Shown in pieces: positions 1 to 5,388 of a stretch of DNA of 5,388 nucleotides (its first letter is position 1; the number at the start of each line of letters is the position of its first letter). This DNA is from Acidobacteriota bacterium (lineage in GTDB: Bacteria > Acidobacteriota > Aminicenantia > UBA2199), in contig JAKAGC010000342.1 in assembly GCA_021817755.1 (NCBI GenBank), forward strand, positions 1-5,388. The letters are read 5' to 3'. Under the pieces are notes generated by a model that worked only from the letters and a program-made list of their open reading frames with translations, did no database searches and was not told the DNA's origin. The translations under genes and the position numbers were made by a program.

Positions 1-881
1 GCATCAGGAGGAAGCGTGTGGTAAATCAGTCCGTGCTTTTTCATTTCATTTATTGCATCTTTTTCAAGTTGTTCTGCTTTTTTATATAATCTTTCTGCTA
101 CTACTTTCGCAGCTTCGATCATAGGCTTTTTAAATTCTTCGGGAACCTGTTTCCAAACATTATTAGAAAGAACGATTCCACCCACAAGAGGTGCTACTTT
201 TAAATCCGATGTATGTGGAATCAAGGCGAAGTATTGTCCCGATGCAGCCAACAGGTGGGGGAGGTATGCCGAATCCAGCATTCCACTCTGTAACGCCATT
301 AACAAATCCTTTAAATCTGTCGGAATAACCTGGTAACCTGATTTCTTCCAGGCTTGTTCCATTTCAGGAGTTCCAATTGCAAAAGATAATTTATGTTTCT
401 TTAAATCTTCAGGGTAGATGATTGGACGTTTTGAGTAGAAATAAAGCCATCCTGATTTCGCCCAGGTAATCACTTTGAAACCTTTCGCTTCGATATCTTT
501 TTCAAAACCCGGAGTCAATTGAGAGAGAACATAATCCAGTTCCGAATCCGTATCCATGGTAAACGGCATATTAAGAACATAAGCATCTTTTTGAATTTGA
601 GTAATACCGATGTTTGTAAAAACCGCACCGCCAAGCATTCCCATGCGGATTTTACGAACCATATCTTCTTCGCTTCCTGCGATTCCACCCGCATAAATTT
701 TGATCTCGACCTTACCCCCAGTGATTTTCCGCCATTCCATATCCAGGTTTTTAATTTCATCCACCCAGGGCGAACGAAGCGGAGCAATCGTTCCTAACTT
801 TATAGTCAAAGCCGATAATTGACAAACCATTAATAATACTAAAACGACTGTACCGAATAATCGGAATTTCATTTTTTTCAT
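1..881 (-). CDS. TRAP transporter substrate-binding protein, DctP family, TatT-associated (TatP-like), C-terminus cut by window edge
   Basis: Periplasmic binding protein that would deliver a ligand to a TRAP (sodium-driven secondary) transporter. The open frame runs from the ATG at 881-879 to the window edge: 293 complete codons, so about 40-50 C-terminal residues are missing compared with the usual 330-340. Residues 1-24 form a signal peptide (MKKMKFR, hydrophobic core, LSA before Leu25), suggesting signal peptidase I cleavage after Ala24; Cys20 does not sit in a lipobox. The mature protein opens with the family strand TIKLGT, followed by W39, the GGIAGSEEDMVRKIRMG region (65-81), NMPF (104-107), the PEDLKKHKLSF hinge (157-167), the ALQSGMLDSAY segment (196-206) and VGGIVLSNNVW (233-243). 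Ser166 occupies the position where classical DctP proteins carry the carboxylate-binding Arg (K-[IM]-R-V-P). The first ATG is preferred over the one four codons in, because GAGGAG lies 8 nt upstream of it. It is 22 bp downstream of tatT. Family assignment is secure; the ligand is unknown. Confidence 0.9.
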   Translation of the reverse strand, partial: MKKMKFRLFGTVVLVLLMVCQLSALTIKLGTIAPLRSPWVDEIKNLDMEWRKITGGKVEIKIYAGGIAGSEEDMVRKIRMGMLGGAVFTNIGITQIQKDAYVLNMPFTMDTDSELDYVLSQLTPGFEKDIEAKGFKVITWAKSGWLYFYSKRPIIYPEDLKKHKLSFAIGTPEMEQAWKKSGYQVIPTDLKDLLMALQSGMLDSAYLPHLLAASGQYFALIPHTSDLKVAPLVGGIVLSNNVWKQVPEEFKKPMIEAAKVVAERLYKKAEQLEKDAINEMKKHGLIYHTLPPD

Positions 882-889
882 CCGAATTT

Positions 890-895
890 CTCCTC
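890..895 (-). promoter_or_regulatory. Ribosome binding site of the TatP-like gene
   Basis: GAGGAG on the minus strand lies 8 nt before the ATG at 881-879 and 17 nt before the in-frame ATG at 872-870. The spacing selects the first ATG, giving the MKKMKFR signal-peptide start. It sits in the 22-bp gap after the tatT stop codon, which leaves little room for a separate promoter. Confidence 0.8.
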
Positions 896-903
896 AATAA
901 GGT

Positions 904-1899
904 TTAATTATTTTGCTCAGTTACTTCTCCCGTTTCTTCCTGCTTGTTTTCAGGTTCTACCGGAGTCTCTTCGCTTTCCACGAAGAAATTGTCAAGGTGC
1001 TTTAATAACCAGGTCGCTTTCCTCTGATTCAGGATATTCACCAACCGGTTTTGCGGGTCAACATCAGGGTTGACTTCCAGCACTTTATTTAATAATTCTT
1101 TAAATTCTTTTAAGTTCTGTTCATTTACAGAAACGGTTGTAGCCAGAGAAAGAAAGTGAGATGTTTTCTTCCCTTTTGAAGCATCTACTGCTTTTTGGAA
1201 ATATTCCCGAGCCTTAGCTGCACTTCCTCCCAAAGATTCAGGCATTGCACCGTAATATAAGGTATAAAAATCATACACCGAACCATTATCAAAGCCTTCA
1301 TCCAAACGGGCCACGCACTTCATCATTTCCGAAGCATTCGGAACTGTCAGGCTCATTTTCATGTCAAAAGGATCGATCGCATATGCCGCCAACCATCCCG
1401 CAGCTCCCCAATAGAGAAAAGGTACGTCTTCCTTTTTCATCTTTGAAAATGCTACATCGTATTTTTTGGCTTCCATTTGTGCCATAAAGCCCGGATGCTT
1501 TTGTTCGATTGCTTTCAAGATTATGTCTCTGCCTCTGACATAGAGATTCTTTGCCCGCTTCAACATAAAATCCTGCTGCTCTTTTTCTTCATCTGTCAGC
1601 ATATCTGCCGGTGTTTGAATAAATGCATTCGCATACATGATATAAAGGCTTCCCGTTTTCAATTGGAGTCCCTGGTGCCAGGGAGCAGAAACCATTAGGG
1701 ATTCATACATTTTAATAGCAAAGGGCAATGCACCTGCAATCAATTCCGGGTCATTATCTCCCGTAAAAACTGTGCCCCCGTCTTCAGTGGTTAATGCGTT
1801 CGCCACCTGATTTAATGCCATTTTTTTTATGGAACATCCATTCGATAATAAAAAGGAAACGATTATCGTCGTTATTAAGAAAAACCTGCTTCTATTCAT
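904..1899 (-). CDS. tatT: TatT-type TRAP transporter T-component lipoprotein (TPAT system)
   Basis: Accessory periplasmic lipoprotein of tetratricopeptide-associated TRAP (TPAT) transporters; in Treponema pallidum the homologue Tp0956 is an all-helical TPR-like protein that partners with the binding protein TatP (known for the family). The 331-residue protein starts with a lipoprotein signal peptide: NRSR, hydrophobic stretch 6-18, then LSNGC with Cys22 as the probable lipidated residue (relaxed, spirochaete-like lipobox). Family hallmarks visible are the region before GSLYIMYANAF (83-93), RGRDIILKAIEQKHPGF (122-138), FLYWGAAGWLAAYAI (161-175), the signature YGAMPESLGGSAAKAREYF (216-234), and a following helical pair with LLNKVLEV (269-276). 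Residues 308-331 are a Glu-rich, probably disordered tail. The start is supported by AAAGGAG 7 nt upstream. It has its own promoter and is followed after 22 bp by the binding protein gene, the same order as tp0956-tp0957. The family call is strong; what it does mechanistically is only proposed in the literature. Confidence 0.92.
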   Translation of the reverse strand: MNRSRFFLITTIIVSFLLSNGCSIKKMALNQVANALTTEDGGTVFTGDNDPELIAGALPFAIKMYESLMVSAPWHQGLQLKTGSLYIMYANAFIQTPADMLTDEEKEQQDFMLKRAKNLYVRGRDIILKAIEQKHPGFMAQMEAKKYDVAFSKMKKEDVPFLYWGAAGWLAAYAIDPFDMKMSLTVPNASEMMKCVARLDEGFDNGSVYDFYTLYYGAMPESLGGSAAKAREYFQKAVDASKGKKTSHFLSLATTVSVNEQNLKEFKELLNKVLEVNPDVDPQNRLVNILNQRKATWLLKHLDNFFVESEETPVEPENKQEETGEVTEQNN

Positions 1900-1906
1900 C
1901 TGATTT

Positions 1907-1913
1907 CTCCTTT
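1907..1913 (-). promoter_or_regulatory. Ribosome binding site of tatT
   Basis: AAAGGAG on the minus strand, 7 nt upstream of the ATG at 1899-1897. It is a near-perfect Shine-Dalgarno sequence at optimal spacing and fixes the start that gives the lipoprotein signal peptide. Confidence 0.85.
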
Positions 1914-1924
1914 AAATTCTTTTA

Positions 1925-1953
1925 ATACTAATCAAAACTTCCCATAAAGTCAA
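1925..1953 (-). promoter_or_regulatory. Sigma70-type promoter for the tatT-tatP operon
   Basis: Reading the minus strand, TTGACT (1953-1948) is followed by a 17-nt spacer and TAGTAT (1930-1925). The -35 matches the TTGACA consensus at five of six positions, the -10 matches TATAAT at four of six including T1, A2 and T6, and the spacing is ideal. Transcription would begin near 1918, leaving a leader of about 20 nt that contains little beyond the ribosome binding site. It lies between the hairpin after tatD and the tatT start, where an operon promoter is expected. I saw no convincing operator palindrome around it. Confidence 0.7.
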
Positions 1954-1986
1954 GAACAGCATGAGGTATTTATTTTAAACCAAATC

Positions 1987-2016
1987 GCAGGAACCCTTTT
2001 ACAAAAGTGTTCCTGC
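1987..2016 (-). terminator. Hairpin terminator downstream of tatD
   Basis: An inverted repeat beginning 17 nt after the tatD stop codon. The outer stem GCAGGAAC/GTTCCTGC is a perfect 8 bp; after one A/G mismatch the stem continues with CTTT/AAAG around a TGTA loop. On the minus strand the following bases are only moderately T-rich (GATTTGGTTT), so it is a weaker match to an intrinsic terminator than its stem suggests. On the plus strand it is followed by AGCTCC, AAAA and T6, so it may work better in that direction, although no plus-strand gene is visible. It separates tatD from the tatT promoter. Confidence 0.55.
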
Positions 2017-2033
2017 AGCTCCAAAATTTTTTA

Positions 2034-2822
2034 TCAGACATTCTTCTTTGAATAGTTAATCAGTATTTCGAGGTTTCGTTTGATCTGATTGTTTAACGTT
2101 TCGACGGAGATTTCTTTTAGTTCTGCCACTTTTTGTGCCACGTGTGTAACCCAATAAGGAGTATTGGTTTCTCCTCGAAATGGAACAGGTGCCAGATAGG
2201 GAGAATCCGTTTCTGTAAAGATTCGGTCAATCGGGATAATTTTTACCACTTCCCGTAATGAATCCGATTTTTTGAAGGTCACTATTCCTGAAATGGAAAT
2301 AGAGTATCCCCGTTTGATAATTTCTTCCCCATCTTCAATGTTTCCCGTATAACAATGAAAAACCACAGGGTGATCAAATTTCATCTCTTCCAAAGCATCC
2401 ATTACCTCTTTTTCCGCATTACGGGAATGGATGATAAGAGGTAGTTTCAATTCCTTTGCAACTGAAATCTGGCGTTTGAAAACCCGTCGTTGATCGTCAG
2501 GAGAGGATAGATTGTAGTGGAAATCCAATCCCGCTTCACCATAACCGATCGCATTATTTTCAGTAATGAATCCGATAATATTTTCTTCGATTTCATTTGA
2601 ATACTTGGAGGCATAATGAGGATGCCCCCCCGCCATACAGTATACCTGATCATGACATTGTAGAGTCTCTACAGTACGTTCGAAAGAACCCGGTTCATAT
2701 GGATCCGCGACCGAGACGATATTGGAAAAACCCGAATTGAAACACTTATTAATAATTTCTTTCCTCTTCCCATCAAATTCTTTAAAATCCAGGTGACAAT
2801 GAAAATCGACATAATTTGTCAT
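2034..2822 (-). CDS. tatD: TatD/YcfH-family metal-dependent hydrolase (putative DNase)
   Basis: Cytoplasmic amidohydrolase-fold (TIM-barrel) enzyme; characterised TatD relatives are divalent-metal-dependent 3'-5' DNases or phosphoesterases, but the physiological substrate is often unproven. Despite the name it is not part of the Tat export machinery. The 262 residues match the normal length of about 255-265. The metal ligands are all present: H8 and H10 in DFHCHLD (6-12), E96 in GYGEAGLD (93-100), H132 in IIHSR, H156 in FHCYTG, and D206 in ETDSPYLAP (204-212). The segments SGIVTFKKSDSLREVV (178-193) and VPFRGETNTPYWV (213-225) are typical of the YcfH-like branch. The ATG at 2822-2820 puts the HxH motif at the expected distance from the N-terminus and has AAGGAG 12 nt upstream, slightly long spacing. 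It lies 104 bp after the RND gene, separated from it by a terminator-like hairpin. The gene is intact and ordinary. Confidence 0.95.
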   Translation of the reverse strand: MTNYVDFHCHLDFKEFDGKRKEIINKCFNSGFSNIVSVADPYEPGSFERTVETLQCHDQVYCMAGGHPHYASKYSNEIEENIIGFITENNAIGYGEAGLDFHYNLSSPDDQRRVFKRQISVAKELKLPLIIHSRNAEKEVMDALEEMKFDHPVVFHCYTGNIEDGEEIIKRGYSISISGIVTFKKSDSLREVVKIIPIDRIFTETDSPYLAPVPFRGETNTPYWVTHVAQKVAELKEISVETLNNQIKRNLEILINYSKKNV

Positions 2823-2834
2823 TCGTATAAAAAT

Positions 2835-2840
2835 CTCCTT
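2835..2840 (-). promoter_or_regulatory. Ribosome binding site of tatD
   Basis: AAGGAG on the minus strand, 12 nt from the ATG at 2822-2820, which is somewhat longer than ideal. It begins only 5 nt after the T6 run that follows the upstream hairpin, so terminator and ribosome binding site are directly adjacent. Confidence 0.65.
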
Positions 2841-2845
2841 TTTAT

Positions 2846-2895
2846 AAAAAACATACGGGGGATATTCCCGGCTTTTATTGCCCGGAAATCCCCCG
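2846..2895 (-). terminator. Rho-independent terminator of the RND efflux gene
   Basis: Reading the minus strand, a GC-rich imperfect hairpin occupies 2895-2856: CGGGGGAT pairs with a matching TCCCCCG arm, followed inward by a short A/T section and CCGG/CCGG-type pairs with single-base bulges, closing on an AATAAAA loop. After TATG comes T6 (2851-2846). Strong stem plus T-run, 31 nt after the RND stop codon, is the standard layout of an intrinsic terminator. It also lies just upstream of the tatD ribosome binding site, so it could influence tatD expression if transcription reads through. Confidence 0.7.
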
Positions 2896-2926
2896 CTTTA
2901 TAATAATTATATATAAAAGATGAGCA

Positions 2927-5388
2927 TCAAATCTCTTGTTTTGCTATTTTTTTAAAGAGACGAAGCGTTTTTATTTTCAGGTTTTCTACCCTTACATACA
3001 TTACCGGAACAAGGACAAGGGTAAGCAGCAGTGAACTCAAAAGTCCGCCGATAAGAACCCATGCCAGGGCGCTTTTGTATTCGGAACCTGAGGCAGTCGA
3101 AAGAGCGATTGGCAACATACCGAATACCATTGCCAGAGTTGTCATCAGAATCGGACGAAGTCTTGTTTTACCTGCTTCCAGTAATGCATCAGTAATCGAT
3201 TTTCCTTCTTCCCTCAGTTTATTCGTATAATCTACCAGGATGATTGCGTTTTTAGCAACCAGACCCACCAGCATAATCATACCCATAATCGAGAAGATAT
3301 GGATCGATTTCATTGTCATCGCCAGTGCCAGGATAGCTCCCACAACCGCAACCGGTATAGAGAACAAAACTACGAAAGGATGCAAGTAAGAATTGTACAA
3401 AGCTACCATGATTAGGTAAACAAACAGAATACCCGCAATTAAAGCCAAAAATAAGCTTGAAAACGCTTCTTCTTGTTCCTGGGTTCCTGTATAATCGATG
3501 TTAACCGAGGAAGGCAGTTTTACTTTTTCCATTGCTTTTTTAATATCTTCATGGATTGTTCCACTCGGTCTTCCATAAGCTTCAGCACGAACCGAAACCG
3601 AGTAGTTCCTGTTTTTACGTTCCAATTTTGTTGGACCCAGGGTCTGGTAAATACTCGCAAATTGTTTCAATTGAACTTCTTGCCCTTTATGATTGATAAA
3701 GAATAAGTTTTCGATTTCTGAGGTTTTCGAGCGGTCGAATTCATCCAGAATAACTCGAATATTATACTCATTCGGCCCAATTTGGAATTTGGAATTATCT
3801 TCACCCGAAAGAGCTGTACGCAATGTCGCACCGACTTCTCCCAGGGTAAGTCCCAGCGTCGCCATTTTATCACGATCGATTTCGATTCTGGTTTCCGGTT
3901 TCCCTTCCGAAGAAGATACTCGTGTATCGGCAGTACCTGGAACCTTTTTTACCACATTCTCTAGGATACGAACTGCCTTATTCACTTCATCCAGATCCGG
4001 ACCATTTACCGTAACGAAAATCGGAGATTCATCACCTGTTCCGAAGATACCGATCGGATTTGTACGGACTTTCACTCCAGGCAGTTGATTGACTTTTTGT
4101 TTAATTTCGCGTGTAATGTCTTCTGTTTTTCGTTTCCTCAATTTTTGATTGCTCAGTGCCACACTTAATTCCGATACGTTGTTGGAATTCTGGCCGAAGA
4201 AACCTTCATTTGAAGCACCCACGTTGGTAAAGATTTTTCTTACTTCCGGGATAGCAGCGATCATTTTTTCCACTTTGTAAGAGACCTCATTTGTTTTCTT
4301 CAAGGTTGTACCCGGAGCCAGTTCAAGTGTAACCGTAAATTCGCCACGGTCCGTTTGCGGCATAAATTCCGCACCCACAAAACCCAGGGGAATCAATGCC
4401 AACGAAGCAATCATCAAGAATGTCGTAATCGCAAAGATCTTTCCACCGTTTCTTAAACTCCATTGAAGTACTTCGTGGTAGAATTCCGTTAATTTGTGAT
4501 ATTGCCGCTCGAACCAGTCGCCGAATTTACCCATTAATGTATGTTTGAGTGAGTCTTCAAGCTTAATAAAACGCGAAGCCAGCAATGGAGTTACCGTGAA
4601 TGAAACGAAAAGGGAAAGCAATGTGGATACAACGATAACCAATGCATATTCTCGAACGATATTACCGATCAATCCTGAAATCAAGGACATAGGTAAAAAG
4701 ACCACCACGTCGACTAAAGTAATGGACATCGCCGTAAAACCGATTTCATTTCGACCCACTACCGATGCTTTTCGTCGTTCCAATCCCATTTCCAGGTGAC
4801 GGTGGATATTTTCCAATACAACGATAGAGTCATCCACAAGGATACCGATAACCAGCGACATTGCCAACAATGTCATCAAGTTAAGTGTCATATCGAACAT
4901 ATACATAGCGATAAAGGTAGAGATCAATGAACATGGAATAGCGATCATAACGATAATGGAGTTACGGATCGAGTGAAGGAAGATGAGCATCACCAATCCT
5001 ACCATGAGGATGGCGATAAAAAGATCATGTTTAACGTTGTTGGCTGCATCGATTGTAAAATCGGAACTATCCAGAGATACTTCGAATTTCAAACCGATTT
5101 TTTTATACTGGTTTTCCAGTACTTTTAATTGATTACGAACCTGTTTTGAAACTTCAACCGAGTTCGCATCCGTCTGTTTCTGGATCAAGACGCCCACAGC
5201 CGTTTTGCCGTTTAAACGTCCGATATTTGTATATTCTTTTATTGTATCCTGGACTTCCGCCACATCGCGAAGTTTGACTTCACCTTCATCATCTTCCTGT
5301 TTGATAACCAGGTTTCGTAACTCTTCCAGGTCGCTGAATTTACCCGCTATCCTGACGATGAATTGCCCGTCTATGTCCTTAACTGTAA
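2927..5388 (-). CDS. RND-family efflux pump inner-membrane permease (HAE-1/AcrB-like), N-terminus beyond window edge
   Basis: Proton-driven inner-membrane exporter that works with a periplasmic adaptor and an outer-membrane channel to expel drugs or other hydrophobic compounds. The frame is open to the window edge: 819 complete codons are visible, and comparison with AcrB suggests about 220 N-terminal residues are missing (TM1 and most of the first porter half). The first possible internal start, a GTG at 5263-5261, is not the real start, since family sequence (VKLRDVAEV) continues upstream of it. In visible numbering, TM2-TM7 lie at about 120-336 and TM8-TM12 at about 642-796, with the second large periplasmic loop between them. 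The proton-relay residues are present: the Asp pair 185-186 in GILVDDSIVVLEN on TM4, Lys712 in GLVAKNAIILVDY on TM10, and Thr749/750 in RPILMTT on TM11. These and the PxxxxS/G-rich TM11-TM12 end fit the HAE-1 group better than heavy-metal (CusA/CzcA) pumps. The adaptor gene is probably upstream, outside the window. The substrate cannot be inferred. Confidence 0.94.
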   Translation of the reverse strand, partial: TVKDIDGQFIVRIAGKFSDLEELRNLVIKQEDDEGEVKLRDVAEVQDTIKEYTNIGRLNGKTAVGVLIQKQTDANSVEVSKQVRNQLKVLENQYKKIGLKFEVSLDSSDFTIDAANNVKHDLFIAILMVGLVMLIFLHSIRNSIIVMIAIPCSLISTFIAMYMFDMTLNLMTLLAMSLVIGILVDDSIVVLENIHRHLEMGLERRKASVVGRNEIGFTAMSITLVDVVVFLPMSLISGLIGNIVREYALVIVVSTLLSLFVSFTVTPLLASRFIKLEDSLKHTLMGKFGDWFERQYHKLTEFYHEVLQWSLRNGGKIFAITTFLMIASLALIPLGFVGAEFMPQTDRGEFTVTLELAPGTTLKKTNEVSYKVEKMIAAIPEVRKIFTNVGASNEGFFGQNSNNVSELSVALSNQKLRKRKTEDITREIKQKVNQLPGVKVRTNPIGIFGTGDESPIFVTVNGPDLDEVNKAVRILENVVKKVPGTADTRVSSSEGKPETRIEIDRDKMATLGLTLGEVGATLRTALSGEDNSKFQIGPNEYNIRVILDEFDRSKTSEIENLFFINHKGQEVQLKQFASIYQTLGPTKLERKNRNYSVSVRAEAYGRPSGTIHEDIKKAMEKVKLPSSVNIDYTGTQEQEEAFSSLFLALIAGILFVYLIMVALYNSYLHPFVVLFSIPVAVVGAILALAMTMKSIHIFSIMGMIMLVGLVAKNAIILVDYTNKLREEGKSITDALLEAGKTRLRPILMTTLAMVFGMLPIALSTASGSEYKSALAWVLIGGLLSSLLLTLVLVPVMYVRVENLKIKTLRLFKKIAKQEI

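Noticed and set aside
515..797. Open frames of about 90 codons on both strands within the left-hand region
   Set aside because: Both overlap the DctP-like gene in other frames. The true frame on the minus strand carries a signal peptide and continuous family motifs, while these do not resemble proteins.
1245..1698. Two plus-strand open frames (80 and 73 codons) inside tatT
   Set aside because: They are antisense to conserved TatT sequence, with no ribosome binding site and no recognisable content.
2034..2822. TatD as evidence for a twin-arginine translocation locus
   Set aside because: The name is historical. No tatA, tatB or tatC sequence is visible, and TatT/TatP names derive from TPR-associated TRAP transporters, not from Tat export.
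2897..2930. Full promoter for tatD with -35 TTGATG (2930-2925) and -10 TATAAT (2911-2906)
   Set aside because: The spacer would be only 13 nt; pairing the same -35 with TATTAT (2905-2900) gives 19 nt. Neither is good, and the region is simply AT-rich, so I did not list it as a feature.
3693..4088. 131-codon open frame on the plus strand inside the RND gene
   Set aside because: It lies antisense to a well-conserved RND coding region, its translation is Ser/Arg/Thr/Phe-rich without recognisable motifs, and no convincing ribosome binding site or promoter precedes it. It is a shadow of the RND gene.
5261..5263. GTG as the start codon of the RND protein
   Set aside because: The frame stays open to the window edge, and upstream codons encode sequence typical of the family (residues ending VKLRDVAEV), so the real start lies outside the window.
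1..5388. A defence system, mobile element or other new multi-gene system
   Set aside because: All four genes belong to recognisable families in an ordinary arrangement. I saw no transposase, terminal repeats, integrase, CRISPR-like repeats or unexplained coding gaps.

Overview
This window carries four protein genes, all on the minus strand, so transcription runs from high to low coordinates. In that order they are: the 3' part of an RND-family (HAE-1/AcrB-like) efflux pump (2927 to beyond 5388), a complete TatD/YcfH-family metal-dependent hydrolase (2034-2822), a complete TatT-type lipoprotein (904-1899), and the 5' part of a DctP-type TRAP substrate-binding protein (1-881, running off the left edge). 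The last gene has no stop inside the window; I translated it by hand. No gap between genes exceeds 300 bases. I saw no RNA genes, insertion sequences, CRISPR arrays or long repeats.

Organism: a Gram-negative-type (diderm) bacterium of moderately low GC. The TatT lipobox is relaxed (Leu at -4, Asn at -2, Gly-Cys), as is common in spirochaetes, and the adjacent TatT + TatP pair is best known from Treponema pallidum (Tp0956/Tp0957). A spirochaete is my best guess, but TatT-linked TRAP operons also occur in proteobacteria and other phyla, so this is only moderately supported.

Layout: the RND gene ends at a GC-rich hairpin followed by T6, a good intrinsic terminator. tatD follows with its Shine-Dalgarno (SD) sequence almost touching that T-run, and ends before a second, strongly paired hairpin at 1987-2016. 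A good sigma70-like promoter (TTGACT, 17 bp, TAGTAT) lies between that hairpin and tatT. tatT and tatP are 22 bp apart, each with a strong SD, and form an operon. The membrane subunits (DctQ/DctM or a fusion) would be expected beyond position 1.

How the genes work together: TatT (periplasmic, lipid-anchored, helical TPR-like) and TatP (periplasmic binding protein) should be the soluble components of one TPAT-type TRAP transporter. The TatP copy lacks the arginine that binds the ligand carboxylate in classical DctP proteins, which argues against a simple dicarboxylate or sialic acid ligand. The RND pump and TatD show no evident functional link to this transporter. The TPAT pair is the most interesting content; it is an under-characterised system rather than an undescribed one.
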